In this document: positions 12,724-23,369 of the stretch, in pieces
How positions within the stretch are numbered: position 1 is the first letter of the stretch
Layout: every line of letters begins with the position of its first letter
DNA from: Patiria miniata
Taxonomy: Eukaryota; Echinodermata; Asteroidea; Valvatida; Asterinidae
NCBI RefSeq assembly: GCF_015706575.1
Contig: NW_024037064.1
Span: 5,021,427-5,085,426 of the forward strand
Direction of reading: 5' to 3'
DNA length: 64,000 bases
Made by a program: the position numbers and the translations under genes
The notes under the pieces: model-generated
What the model saw: the letters and a program-made list of their open reading frames with translations, nothing else
What the model was told of the DNA's origin: nothing
Databases searched by the model: none

Positions 12724-13150
12724 CAGGGCCTTGGCCTTGAAGGTTAAGCCTTGGCCTTAGCTTTAAGGCTTGAGGGTTAAAGCCTTTGCCTTGGATAACA
12801 GAGCCTTTGCTCCAACACTGTGACAGAGTGACCAACTGATCGAGCGACCTACTAACTGACTGATCGACTGACCCACTGGTTGAGCGCATGGCCGATTGAC
12901 CGACCAATCGACAGAGCGAGCGACCAACCGATCTAACAGCCGACCGACAGAGCGAGCGACCGACTGACTGGGTGACCCACTGACTGGCTGACCAACCGAC
13001 CTACCAACCAATCAACCAACCGACTGACCAACCGACAGAGCAACCAACCGATCGACTGAATGACAGATCCAACCAACGGACCGACCAACCGACTGACTGA
13101 CATAGTTATCAACTGATCGACCAACTGATAGACTGATTGACCGTCCGATA
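12724..13150. repeat. Simple repeats: (CCTTGG)-rich then (GACY)n
   Basis: 12724-12810 is a degenerate GGCCTTG/TTAAGGC repeat. 12825-13150 is a degenerate GACC/GACT/GATC tetranucleotide tract. Long minus-strand frames of V/S/G/Q/R across it are artefacts of the repeat. It lies just upstream of the first NLR exon. Confidence 0.85.
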
Positions 13151-13194
13151 GCGTCCATTTCATGATTTTACATGATTGTACTTTGCACTCACAG

Positions 13195-13367
13195 GATTAT
13201 ACCGGGTTGGACTACCGAAGCTGTCTGCAACTAAACTGTGCCTGCGTCAGCAGCGCTGAATGGTAGTATGGGGAAAAAGAAGGCCCCCAGGCAACAGCCA
13301 GAACCAACAGCAAAGAGGGCTCGAAGAGGAAATGAGACACAAACGCTGCGAACACAAACTAATCCTG
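13195..13367 (+). CDS. NLR gene 1, first coding exon (with 5' UTR part)
   Basis: A splice-acceptor-like TTGCACTCACAG precedes 13195, so an upstream untranslated exon is likely. The chosen start is ATG 13268 (A at -3, G at +4). An in-frame stop lies upstream, and the ATG at 13259 is out of frame. The 33 full codons begin MGKKKAPRQQ and include a basic KRARRG stretch that could be a nuclear-localisation-like or membrane-contacting patch. The exon ends after the first base of a codon at 13367, before GTACAAG, which gives phase 1 and matches the phase-1 acceptors of the Death and NACHT exons. The donor is weaker than consensus. No known domain; assignment to this gene rests on strand, phase and position, so it is an inference. 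Confidence 0.5.
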
Positions 13368-14084
13368 GTACAAGCACGCAGCCTTACAGTTACACACATA
13401 TACATGTAGTTGTGGGGAAGACCTTTGTAGGCTTCTTTTGTTTTCTGTTGTTCCTATTGAAATCGTAAACTCCATAGCATTTCTCTTACAGGGTAGATTG
13501 ATTTCTAAAGACTTCCTTATGGTCTATTGTTCCATGATGGTTTGTACCCCATAAGGATGTGTGTACATGTACACAGTAACAGACACTGAGGCAGCTCCGA
13601 CCCAACAACTACGGATTATCTGTTGTCCACGAAATCTTGCACTTGTGATTTCAAAGTATTTAGCTATGGTTATTTTACTTCAGATTATTTGTTTCAACGA
13701 ACTCTGTGATGTATATCAATTGTTCAAAGTTAGAAAATGAAGGGCAAGAATAAACACTTAAATAGAAAATGTAAGCACACATCCATTCTGGACAATGGTG
13801 TCGCCAGTGAGGGGTGTTTCATCCACCGTGACCCACATTTGCAGCCACACACACGGTCAAAACTATATTCTAATTTATGAGACAGAAGCCGGCATTATGC
13901 TTTAAACCTCAACTCCCCCACAGTATCCAGGTATATCATCACAAAAACCAATGCTGAGTATCTTGCTCAATGTTAGAAGATTCATCGCAAGGTATTGACC
14001 GTTGCCAGCACGCTATCTCTGTACGCAGTGAGTCCCATTTAAGGGTGAAAGTGCCGTGCTAGTTATTATTTGAAGAGTGTAAGG

Positions 14085-14385
14085 GACTGGCAATTGGTTC
14101 GTAACATCAACCTCATGCACCTGCTTTTATCCATATTGTGATCTTTGGGACTCCCCCCCCCCCAAAAAAAATGAAGATTTGTACATTTTTATCCTAGGAA
14201 AAATTTCTCAGTGTACATTGTACTGCACTGAACGGGGAACTAAAACAAATTCATTGAGAAAGTTTTAAAAAATGTTTTCTATATACGGAAAGAAATAATA
14301 CCGGAAGGTAGTACGAGGACTTGGTAAAATTGACCAGCAGATTGTTCGGGTTAGTTGAATTGTAGCTTGTAAGAAATGTGACGTC
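14085..14385 (+). repeat. Duplicated copy of the pre-NACHT intron
   Basis: This stretch parallels 33535-33880, the intron just before the NACHT exon: GAAGAGTGTAA, GTAACATCAACCTCATG, ATATTGTGATCT, AACTAAAACAAATTCA and GAGGACTTGG/AAGGACTTGG occur in the same order. No NACHT exon follows here; 14386-14640 is unrelated sequence containing a repeated GTAACGTGAGTAACCG word. It marks a partial, eroded duplication of the gene's 3' portion. 13740-14060 similarly matches 21960-22260. Confidence 0.6.
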
Positions 14386-14645
14386 TCGCGGGGACGTTAC
14401 GAAAATGTAACGTGAGTAACCGATTTTGTGCGTCTTGTTTATCGTACATAACACATTTTTCTGGATGCCATCGTTGGTGCTTAGGTAGGTCTAGGTCTAC
14501 TCTATCTACCATGGGGATAACAGTTAGTAAACCTTTTCAGTAAGGTAATTACAGCCCAAGGAAACTCAAAAGTACATCAAAAAAGTAACGTGAGTAACCG
14601 TGGAATTGCCCAAATGCATGTAAAGCTCATATTATTTTATTTTAG

Positions 14646-14671
14646 GAAGAAAATCAGATGATGAGTTTCAG
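14646..14671 (+). CDS. Candidate 26-nt micro-exon (frame-breaking if used)
   Basis: A T-rich acceptor (TTATTTTATTTTAG) and consensus donor (CAG|GTGAGT) bound 26 bases that read, from phase 1, RKSDDEFQ. It is homologous to the 36-nt exon at 60035-60070 of the next NLR gene: both have GATGATGAG and a CAG|GTRAGTTATAAA donor. Here ten bases are missing, so the length is not a multiple of three. Including it shifts the downstream Death exons into a frame with early stops. It is either skipped, a decaying exon, or a poison exon that limits expression. Confidence 0.45.
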
Positions 14672-14852
14672 GTGAGTTATAAAACAGCATATTTTCAGAC
14701 AATGTGTCAATGGATTTGGTCATAGTTTCAAGATCATAATGGTCCTGTCTCGCTTGGAGGCAATCATCCAGCTTGCCAGTAAAACAAAATGTTTAAAGCA
14801 GCCAGCGGCTGGGTTGGAGACTTATGTGTATTTCTTTCTTTCATAATTCTAG

Positions 14853-14900
14853 AAGAGACATCTTCAGCAGCAGTTGGAGACATTCCTGCTACCCATCCAC
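14853..14900 (+). CDS. NLR gene 1, 48-nt linker exon (phase 1-1)
   Basis: It is bounded by a pyrimidine-rich acceptor (TTTCTTTCTTTCATAATTCTAG) and a consensus donor (GTGAGT). In phase 1 it reads (E)ETSSAAVGDIPATHP, a short low-complexity linker with no stop. Length is 16 codons and both boundaries are phase 1. Splicing from 13367 forms GAA, and splicing onward to any Death exon forms CGT or CGG, so no junction makes a stop. It probably joins the N-terminal leader to the Death domains. In phase 0 it is also open, but the downstream exons are not. No known domain. Confidence 0.5.
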
Positions 14901-15217
14901 GTGAGTCAGCATATTTCTAATTTGATCTGAGACGAGGAGTGAATAAGAATCAGAATAAGTTATTTGAATTTGTTGTTGGCTGCTTGCAGCCAGGCAACAC
15001 CTAAACACTGACGAGAAATGTTGTACCTCTATCTCTTTGCTTTAAAAAAATCAGATTATTAACAAAAATTACTAGATTTTAAGAGGCAACCTCTAAATTA
15101 CCGTTTCAATTATTGTTTAGCCACATATTTGTGCTCTCCTTATTTGTAAATGTTTCTTTTCACTGTGCAGTACCATTTACACCGTAAAGTGCAGTAAAAG
15201 TTTTTTAAAAAATTCAG

Positions 15218-15247
15218 AAAAAAACTTGGATGATGTGCACCTCGAAG
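15218..15247 (+). pseudogene. Relic of the small linker exon
   Basis: An acceptor-like AATTCAG is followed by AAACTTGGATGATG and GCACC, closely matching the exon at 60035-60070 of the second NLR gene. Upstream intron sequence also matches. The 3' end diverges before the splice donor and no GT donor is present, so it is probably dead. Confidence 0.5.
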
Positions 15248-15954
15248 TTGATGATCAGTAATCTTTATTCATATTTCCATTCGTGCTCAAATCTAATGCT
15301 TTATATTTTTGTATGTCAATGCTCAGAGAAAATCTTGAAACCTAGCATCCAGCTATATCATCACACAAACCAATTTACTCCCAGTTTGAGAACAAATGCA
15401 AAGTATCTCAGTCAATAAGTGAGTCCCATTTAATGGTGAATCACGGTGCTTAGAGTTATTGTACCAAGCAACCGGCCCATTATCTCAAACAGGAACTGGC
15501 ACAACGCTTTCACCTTTGTAGCGTAACATTATGAAAAATAGCGCGCATCTGCTCCTCGGATTTTCTACCCGAAGCTTCAACACGGTCAAATCTCTCAAAT
15601 TGAGGCACTTTTGCTCTTACAAACGCTGTTTCTTTTGAACGGAGCATCGTATTAATTCGGGGTGAACGGAATATGAAAGAATACGTTTTAAGCTTTATGA
15701 TTATGTATGTTTCGTAAACATTTTTGGAAAAACCAGGGATCATTTTTTCTTCAAAGTTTTGCACTCCGTGAGATTTGTCTATGGAGAAGCATGGAAAAAC
15801 AGCCCAAACGGACAGCTATTTAATGACCCGTCGTCTTTATCTTGACATAGCGCAAGAACCCAAGGTCGTCACACTTTGGGGTGAACGGTTTTGTAAAGCA
15901 GAAGAGTCCCTCTTTCTTCCATTTAAAATTCATTGTGATTGGTCTTAAATCCAG

Positions 15955-16194
15955 GGATCATTTTTCTCCATGATCTACGCAAGATCTCTGAGAGGCTTGG
16001 CTCTGAATGGCAGAAGCTGGCTACACAACTCGGTTTTAGCGATGCAGAGATCGAGCGCATCGTGATGGATGACCCAGGCCGGACGGAGAACCAGATCTTC
16101 AACATGCTGGTCAAATGGAGGCGCAAACAGAGGGAAGTGTTATGCACAGCTCTGGTGGAGATTGGTAGAAGGGACATAGCCAAAGCCCTGATAG
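15955..16194 (+). CDS. NLR gene 1, Death-domain exon D1
   Basis: A 240-nt exon, phase 1 at both ends, encoding one Death-fold domain: DLRKISERLGSEWQKLATQL at the N-terminal helices, then GFSDAEIERI, DDPGRTENQI and a final WRRKQREVLCTAL helix. The pattern LG-EW--LA--LG-S--EI--I is the classic Death-domain helix 1-3 signature. Death domains bind other Death domains to build signalling assemblies beneath receptors. The donor (ATAG|GTAGGT) matches the other three Death exons. The first residues (IFLH) differ from the GISD/GIRD/GIGD start of the others, and the acceptor TCTTAAATCCAG has a poor pyrimidine tract. A similar CCAGGGATCATTTTT word lies 218 bp upstream, hinting at local rearrangement. 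It may be used less efficiently. Confidence 0.85.
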
Positions 16195-18216
16195 GTAGGT
16201 ATCAGAATGAACCACATCAATTGTTATTTTCATGACTAGCTGGTCATGCTTGTAATGTTTATTTCAATGACAATTCTTTCTAGAATGTATGTCAGTGGGG
16301 TACTGTATTTGATAAACCACTTTGTTGAATTGCATGAACGGAGTTTGGAAACAGCCCTATTGTGTGTGCAGAGCAGATGCCATAATTGGTTGCCATGTTG
16401 TGCGTCACAATATGGATGCGGCCAAGCCTGTAGTGCTATTGACAGTTAGCATGCATTCGTGCAGTCACATTACATTAAATCATGGCGTCTACACGGTCTA
16501 AGATTTCCTGACTACAAAATTAATTAGTTTCAGTTTTATTTCATTGCAAAAGAGACTCCATATTAAAAAAAAAAGAATGTAACTGATCTGCAGTAACTGT
16601 TTCCGTTATCATATATTTTGTCTGTGTACTTATTTACTATAAAGCAGATATGAAGGGGTCCCATAAATAATAACCAGCTGATTTTTATGCCATACCTGTA
16701 ACAAATCCATTCCCAGGGCATTCAGATGGCTAGTCAGTAAACCTCACCATCATGAACCCAATTCAACACCCTAGTTTCTTTGTCTGCATTTATTCATACA
16801 ACATTTATCAGCTGCAGTCAATAAGTCCTAGACATACTTATTACCCCACTATTGTCTAGTCTGCTTTGAAATTCCTTTCCAGCCGGGCATGCAAACATTT
16901 CTATAGGTTTTACCGTGCACTATTATCCCCGGCCCTGTGAGTAGTTCCACGGCTGATGTCTAAACAGGCATCAGCATTACTATCGGGAACCAGATGACAT
17001 AAAATCACGCCCCGACTAGTAGAGAAAAAAAGCGCCCTCGGCAACAGAATGTCCGCAAAAACATGTAAATAACAGTGCTAATAAACTAAATGTTGGTGTC
17101 TTGTAATAGTTGTATTATCAAAACAGGAATATTTTTATACGGAATAAAAAACCTATTTTTTTTTATAAAAAATAATCCCGCACTGGGTCCCGGTAACTTG
17201 AAAATAATCCCAGCACAAAAGGATTACTGTCTGTTTAAGGCTCACGTACGACTCCTTTATTATTAACCACATTTCGGTCCTACAGGCATGACAGGTAAGA
17301 ACATTTGAAAGGGAAAAACACATACATGTATAATCGTCAAATAAAAATTAAAAATTTTGATACGTAAATTTCAATATATGAATAACCATATTGACATCAA
17401 GTTTGAATAATTTTGACCTGAACGTTTCATTTTTTTGTTTGCCCTGAAAATAGCCTTGACCCTATACACCTGACCTTGTGCACACCTATTGCCAAGCATG
17501 ATATGTGTCTAAATCTTTTATAATTAGTCATTATAGTCATTACAAAGGCATTCCTACTAAGGTTGAAATCTTCTTGCTTCCTCGGTGATAGAGTTAATGG
17601 TTGGGATAGCATGAGATATATCTGGGATTGTATAATTCCCATGTTTAGCCCAATCTTAAAGCACTCGTGTGTAGCCCAATCTTAACGTTATATAGCCTGA
17701 TCTTATTTTTTTTTTTACAAAAGGGATTGCTTTATTAATATTTCCATTCTCGCTTAGATCTGATGCTTTATATTTTTGTTTGTCGATGCTTAGACAAAAT
17801 TTTGAAACCTTAACTCCCTCACAGCATCCAGCTATAGCATCACACAAACCAATTTACTCCCAGTTTACTTAGAATAAATGCAAAGTATCTCAGTCAATGA
17901 CAATCTCTGATGAATAAAAATCAAATTGGAGCAATCACCGTATCGTATACAATTCTGAGCACTATACCACACACACAGAGCCCCTTCAATGCTGAAAGCA
18001 TTGTAAGAACTATTTCACAAAGCAACCGCCCTGCATGGAACTACTTTGTCTGCAACCAGCTTTAGTCAATGAACATAATCAACAATCCATTGCAAGCTAT
18101 TCACCATTACCAGCATTGTTGGGGAGTGGATATAAGTCGATACACAATTATTTGGTTGAGGACTGTGTTTAAATACCATGACAATTTATTCCACAACAAT
18201 ATTTTAATACAATTTC

Positions 18217-18697
18217 AGCTACTCACTCAGTTCAACTCATTCAATTCAATCGATTTAATCTTTGTCTCAATTCGCTTTAACCAGTTAAGTTAATCAATGT
18301 GTATTATACACCATGTGCGAATAATTTCTCAACTAAGAGAATGGTTCTGAAAAGAACCAGAGGTGCTTAAAGTTATTGTACCAAGCAACCGGCCCATTAT
18401 CTCAAACAGGAACTGGCACAACGCTTTCACCTTTGAAGCGTAATCGAACCTAATAGAGAACTTCTTGTAAACAATTTTGAGTTTATATCTCTGGTCCTTT
18501 TCAGAACCATTCTCTTAGTTGAGAAATTATTCGCACATGGTGTTTCCGCAAACCTTTCATTATTTAGTATCTCCACCATGCAAAGCCTCAAATCTTACGT
18601 ATATATACACATTGATTAACTTACCAGTAACTGGTTAAAGCGAACTGAGACAAAGATTAAATCGATTGAACTGAATGAGTTGAACTGAGTGAGCAGC
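18217..18697. repeat. Large imperfect palindrome around a cassette fragment
   Basis: Left arm 18217-18360 and right arm about 18487-18697 are reverse complements; the right arm has a ~65-base insert. The spacer (18361-18486) is a copy of the pre-D2 intron at 19508-19640 (GTGCTTAAAGTTATTGTACC and so on). The insert resembles 24365-24440 (CACCATGCAAAGCCT, ATCTTACGTAT). At the arm tips is a 6-bp stem with a TTTC loop. Confidence 0.75.
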
Positions 18698-18724
18698 TTC
18701 TTCTTATCAGTCCGCTTCACAAAG

Positions 18725-19040
18725 CTAAATTTGGTTCAGCCAACGCCGAACACATTTCTCTGAATCTTCATTGTACAATGCAAGGTCGGCAGCTGTGCAA
18801 GGGTGTTGTAGAAGAGGGCATCTCAAAAGGTGCTCCATAGTTTGTGGCTCTACGCCATAATCACACATGGTGTCATTGGAGGAACTATATCCCCACCTTG
18901 GCTCTGCCAACTCCAGTCCTCAGTCTGTTGAGGCATTTCCACTTTGCCCAGCTTACGTCTGCACCAGGTGGTAGTTGCTCTCTAGCCATCAGCCCCATAG
19001 TTGCCGAGGGTGGCAAACTGTTATTTCTGTCTGCCAGTGG
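18725..19040 (-). mobile_element. LINE 3'-terminal fragment (RT C-terminal region)
   Basis: Minus-strand frames read WAKWKCLNRLRTGVGRAK, then after a frame change PRWGYSSSNDTMCDYGVEPQ and TMEHLLRCPLL. The LNRLRTG-GR, C-CG-E-QTMEHLL-CPL pattern is the conserved C-terminal tail of Jockey/I-type non-LTR retrotransposon polyproteins. Only this tail is present, so it is strongly 5'-truncated and dead. Confidence 0.7.
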
Positions 19041-19500
19041 CGTAGCCAGGAATTTTTCAGTGGGGGGGGGGCTGGGGGGGCTGGAACATTTCATGGGGGG
19101 GTGTCATGTAGGGGCGTCAATAGCTTCTCAAAAGTGGGGGGGGGGCATACCTTGATCAGAACTGATGCGAAGTGCGAAGCCCTTTGGGCCCCGAAAAAAA
19201 TTGGATTCTAGATGTTCTGTGGTGTGATCTGAAGCAATTTCTTACCACTTTCCTCCATGCTTTAACTAATATTTTCTTAGCAAAAGATAATTATTCGAAC
19301 ATCGTTTTTGAGGTTGGAGTCATTGAATCAGCTACCAGAATTCTGAGCTATAGGCGTGGGGTTCGGGGCCCGCTTAAGGGCCCCGAAAAAATTGGATTCT
19401 CGATGCTCTGTGGTGTGATCTGAGGCAATTTTTTACCACTTTAACCAATAATTATCTTAGCACAAAAGATAATAATTTAAACATAATTTTTTTCGAGGTT
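19034..19500 (+). repeat. Dispersed G-rich repeat, two adjacent copies
   Basis: It begins GTGGCGTAGCCAGGAA followed by G-runs. A GGGCCCCGAAAAAATTGGATT block with CTCTGTGGTGTGATCTGA occurs twice (about 19186 and 19378). Another copy lies at 57757-58020 and part at 4465-4660. It translates to spurious glycine-rich frames. Possibly a SINE or MITE; family not identified. Confidence 0.6.
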
Positions 19501-19676
19501 TTCTGAAAAGAACCAGAGGTGCTTAAAGTTATTGTACCAAGCAACCGGCCCATTATCTCAAACAGGAACTGGCACAACACTTTCACCTTTGTAGCGTAAT
19601 CAGAACATAATAGAGAACTTCTTGTAATAATTTGTGGGTTTTTAAACCGTGTTAATTGATTTGTGTCTGTTTGCAG

Positions 19677-19916
19677 GTATCGGGGACTATGATCTACGCA
19701 AACTTGCTGATAGGCTTGGCTCGGAATGGCGGAAACTGGCTACACATCTTGGTTTAAGCACTGCAGAGATTGACCGCATCGTGATGGATGACCCAGGCCA
19801 GACAGAGAGCCAGATCTTAAACATGCTGGTCAAATGGAGGTCTAAACAGAGGGATGTGTTATGCGAAGCGCTGAAGAAGATCGGTACAACAAACATTGCC
19901 AAAGACCTGATATTAG
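19677..19916 (+). CDS. NLR gene 1, Death-domain exon D2
   Basis: A 240-nt exon after a good acceptor (TGTGTCTGTTTGCAG), phase 1-1, donor TTAG|GTAGGT. It encodes GIGDYDLRKLADRLGSEWRK, then LATHLGLSTAEIDRI, DDPGQTESQI and WRSKQRDVLCEAL, a complete Death-fold domain about 80 residues long. It is strongly similar to D1, D3 and D4, with charged-surface differences near the end (KKIGTTNIAKDLI) that could change partner choice. Junctions to preceding or following cassette exons form GGT (Gly) or GAA (Glu). Flanking intron copies show it arose by cassette duplication rather than retroposition. Confidence 0.9.
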
Positions 19917-20156
19917 GTAGGTATCAGAATGGACCACATCAATTGTTATTTTCATGACTAGCCTTATGGTACATATTATTGCATGATGAAGCAAAACACC
20001 ATATTTTATGACCATCAAAATAGCTACATGTAGGTGCGCTTATTAAAGGAATTCATGGAGAAACTGTATTGCTTTACCTGTGGTATACCTGAAATTGATA
20101 AAACACATTTGTTAACGATGACTTAATGTCTATTTAAGGCTCACTACTACATGTAC

Positions 20157-21115
20157 CAGTGTTGTAGTAGAGACCTGGAAGTCCGAGACTGAGACCGAGC
20201 CCAGGTGGTCCGAGACCGAGACTTTGAGACCTTATGTTCAAATTACATAATAAAAAGTAAAAAATATACAAAAGCAAAACACAACAACACAGAATACACA
20301 TGTACCAGCACAGTTAAAGAAAGCTTTTTAGTGATTCCTTCTCACTCCGTTCTTGCTTTTAAATAATGTAACTAATAATGATAATAATGGAGATTGATGA
20401 AGCATAAACATATCCAACATAAGGTACTAATCCACCGTAAGGCGCTCAAGTTGCGACACATGAACAAGCAAAAACCAAAAATTAAGTAAACAAAAACCAA
20501 TATGAATTAATTAAATAAACACTCAAGCATCCTCTGCATCCCACTCTAGCCAGTTTTAAGTGCCACTACAAGGATTTGAGATTCTAAAAACTCGAATACA
20601 CTCACTAGATCTCAATAAAAAATGCAACAAGCAGATGAAAACGTGACAGACATTGACAACACACACGTAAAGAAAACGTTTCCTTGTGCATCGCGTGCCT
20701 TTGCGTTCACTCGACAACAAGTAGTACGTGCGATGAGGTTCACACTCGCTCCCAGGTTTTGTTACACCGAATCGGGATATGCTATGCACCATTTTTGCAG
20801 ATACAAAAAAACGAGGTTGAAAATAAAAACTACACGTTGCTATCTTTCATGTTCATTACAAATGTTAACCACACAGCGACGACACAGCTCCACGCGTGCA
20901 TGAAGCGATGCAATTGTAATTCGGTGCATTGTATCGATTCTTTTTTCATTTTGCATTATATTTTCGAGGTCACGACCCGACACCAGGAAAAATATCGAAT
21001 ATCAAAATATCAAATATCCAAGACCGAGACCACTGCGTATCGAGACCGAGACCACAAAACACTGGTCTGGAGACCGGTCTCGAGACCGAGACCGGTCTGG
21101 AGACCTACAACACTG
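20157..21115. mobile_element. hAT-like non-autonomous transposon 2
   Basis: Ends are CAGTGTTGTAG and CTACAACACTG, with subterminal arrays of GAGACC hexamers in opposite orientations. It interrupts the cassette block GGCTCAC-ACTCCTTTATTATTAACC, which is uninterrupted at 17240 and 24505, so its limits are well supported. The target duplication is not clean. No transposase was recognised. Confidence 0.7.
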
Positions 21116-22378
21116 CATACTACTCCTTTATTATTAACCAAATTTTGGTCCTCAGAACATTTAAAAGGAAAAAACACATAATCGTCAAATTGAGAAAAAA
21201 ATAGCAATACATGTATGTAAATTTGAATAGGTGTATATGAGTATCCATTTTTAATAATTTTGACCTGAACACTTCATGTTCTTTAGCCCCCAAAATAGTC
21301 TTGACCCTACACCTGACCTTGATGTGCACACCTATTGCCGAGTATGATATGTGTCGAAATCTTGTATAATTAGTAACCAAAGTCATCACAAAGGTGTTCC
21401 TAGTAAGGTTGAAATCTTCTTACTACCTCAGTGATAATGTGAACGGTTGGGACAGCATGAGATATATCTGGGATTGTTAGCCTGATTTTAAAGATCTCCT
21501 GTTTATCCCGATCTTAACGTTATATAGCCCGATCTTATTTGTTTTTACAAAAAAGATTTTTAATTTGTTTTGATGATCAGTAATCCTTATTTATATTTCC
21601 ATTCTCGCTCAGATCTAATGCTTTATATTTTTGTTTGTCAATGCTCAGAGAAAACCTTGAAACCTCCACTCCCTCACAGCATCCAGCTATATCATCACAC
21701 AAACCAATTTACTCCCAGTTTGAGAACAGATGCAAAGTATCTCAGTCAATGAAAATCTCTGATGAATAAAAATCAAATTGGAGCAATCATCGTATCGTAT
21801 ACAATTCTGAGCACTATACCACACACACAGAGCCCCTTCAATGCTGAAAGCATTGTACCAACTATTTCACAAAGCAACCGCCCTGCACAGAACTACTTTG
21901 TCTGCAACCAGTAGCTGTCCACTAGTGTTTTCGAAACATTTAGTGATATGGTAAAATAATTAGCACTTAAATAAATTGAAAATGTAAACACACAGTTTAA
22001 AATGTTCCTTCTGGACAATGGTATCACCTTACAGTGAGGGGTGCACCCACGTGTGCGGCCACACACACGGTCAAAACTATTTTATGAGACAGAAACCGGC
22101 AAACATTTCCCTCATAGTATCCAGGCATATCATCTCAAAAACCAATGCTGAGTACCGGTATCTTGCTCAATGTTGGAAGATCCATCGCAAGGTATTAACC
22201 ATTGCCAGCATGCTATCTCAATACACAGTGAGTCCCATTTAACGGTGAATCACGGTGCTAGTTATTGAACCAAGCAACTGGCCCATTATCTCAAACAGGA
22301 ACTAATAATAATAGAGATCTTTGCATAATAATTTCTTTATTTTTTTACCGTATTAATTGATTCGTGTCTGTTTGTGTA

Positions 22379-23030
22379 ACCGTGAAAATAGACACACTAT
22401 GGGGAACTCACGCTAAAACTTATACAACTAAACTAAACCTGGGATCTTGAAAGGAAAAGACGTGAGGAGGTTGAATTAATAGGGACAAGGGACACAATTC
22501 TAGATTTCGAACCAACAAAAAGACAAAAAGGATTTATTTACAAGAACTTCAAATCAAAGACCGATAACCGATACCATAAAATCAAAACTAAAGACTAAGA
22601 CCAAAAATTTTAACCATAAAGCCAACAAAACTAAAACCCTAAAACCAACACAGTGTGTAATAATAAGTAAACCTTCCAAGACATTTTGGAAGAAAATCAG
22701 TAAATCTAGCAGAACAAAACACACAGGGCAGGGCACGTCCAAGTAGAACGAGGGGAAAGAGAGGAGCTCAAAAATATAATGCTCTCTTTTCTGCTGCTGG
22801 TCTGCTACTGATCTGACCATGAGGGGTTTGCGGGCTTACAGGGTGGCAGGGCACATGGTCTTGGGGGAAGGGGACCAATGGCATGAGTCTAATTTACATA
22901 CAATATGGACTGTTACTGGAGAAAGTTCATCAGGGGGATACACTACCATGAAAGGGTGGGGGACATCAAACATGTCAAATAAAAATGCTGGATTTCCTCA
23001 GGGGGCTACTCCTATACTAAAGCACTACAA
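22379..23030. repeat. A-rich dispersed repeat, copy 1
   Basis: A-rich on the plus strand. Its last third (CTGCTGGTCTGCTACTGATC, TACACTACCATGAAAGGGTG, GGGGACATCAAA) parallels 30460-30605 at the end of a longer A-rich stretch starting near 29320. Noncoding. It sits about 50 bp before Death exon D3. Confidence 0.5.
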
Positions 23031-23081
23031 AAATAATTAAATTAAATTAAAAAGTTAAATTTGGCCCTGCCACATTTGCAG

Positions 23082-23321
23082 GTATCAGGGACCTTGATGA
23101 TCTAGGCAAGCTCTCTGAGAGGCTTGGTTCCGATTGGCAGAAGCTGGCCAAACATCTCGGTTTCAGCACTGCAGAGATCGACCGCATCATGATGGATGAC
23201 CCAGGCCAGATGGGGAACCAGATCCTAAACATGCTGGTCGAATGGAGGTGCAAACAGAAGGACGTGTTATGCACAGCTCTGATGGAGGTCGGCAGAACGA
23301 ACATTGTGGAAGACCTGAGAG
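23082..23321 (+). CDS. NLR gene 1, Death-domain exon D3
   Basis: A 240-nt exon, phase 1-1, acceptor CCACATTTGCAG and donor AGAG|GTAGGT. It encodes IRDLDDLGKLSERLGSDWQK, LAKHLGFSTAEIDRI, then DDPGQMGNQI, WRCKQKDVLCTAL and EVGRTNIVEDLRG. The Death signature is intact and no stop interrupts the spliced frame. Compared with its siblings it has one extra acidic residue near the start, MM for VM after DRI, and LVEWRCKQ where the others have LVKWR, so surface charge on the last helices differs. This looks like a functional, diverged Death module rather than a relic. Confidence 0.9.
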
Positions 23322-23369
23322 GTAGGTATCAGAATGTCCAAATCAATTATTACTTTCATTGTTATTTTT

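Larger units (their letters stand above)
16195..19676 (+). other. Intron D1-D2: duplicated cassette intron with insertions
   Basis: The start (GTAGGTATCAGAATGAACCA) is shared by the introns after the Death exons. Landmark blocks TTAAGGCTCACG-ACTCCTTTATTATTAACC (17235), TTTTGACCTGAACG (17410), ACACCTGACCTTGTGCACAC (17465), GGTTGGGATAGCATGAGATA (17597) and GATCTGATGCTTTATATTTT (17757) recur in the other introns in the same order. Insertions include the palindrome at 18217, a LINE tail at 18725 and a G-rich repeat at 19034. Confidence 0.7.
19917..23081 (+). other. Intron D2-D3: cassette intron with hAT and A-rich insertions
   Basis: Holds the same landmark blocks as intron D1-D2 (TTAAGGCTCAC at 20135, continued after the hAT element at 21120; GACCTGAACACTTCATG at 21262; GGTTGGGACAGCATGAGATA at 21445; ATCTAATGCTTTATATTTTT at 21614). 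It also has the GTGAGTCCCATTTAA-GGTGAATCACGG block (22228) that precedes D1 at 15419. The hAT element (20157-21115) and an A-rich repeat (about 22379-23030) are inserted. Confidence 0.7.

Noticed and set aside
12716-13163. Three overlapping minus-strand frames (up to 82 residues) rich in SVGRSVDQLV
   Set aside because: They come from the degenerate GACY tetranucleotide repeat, which is open in several frames.
18975-19211. Glycine-rich frames (FFSGGGAGGAG) suggesting a structural protein
   Set aside because: They are translated poly-G of a dispersed repeat found several times in the window.
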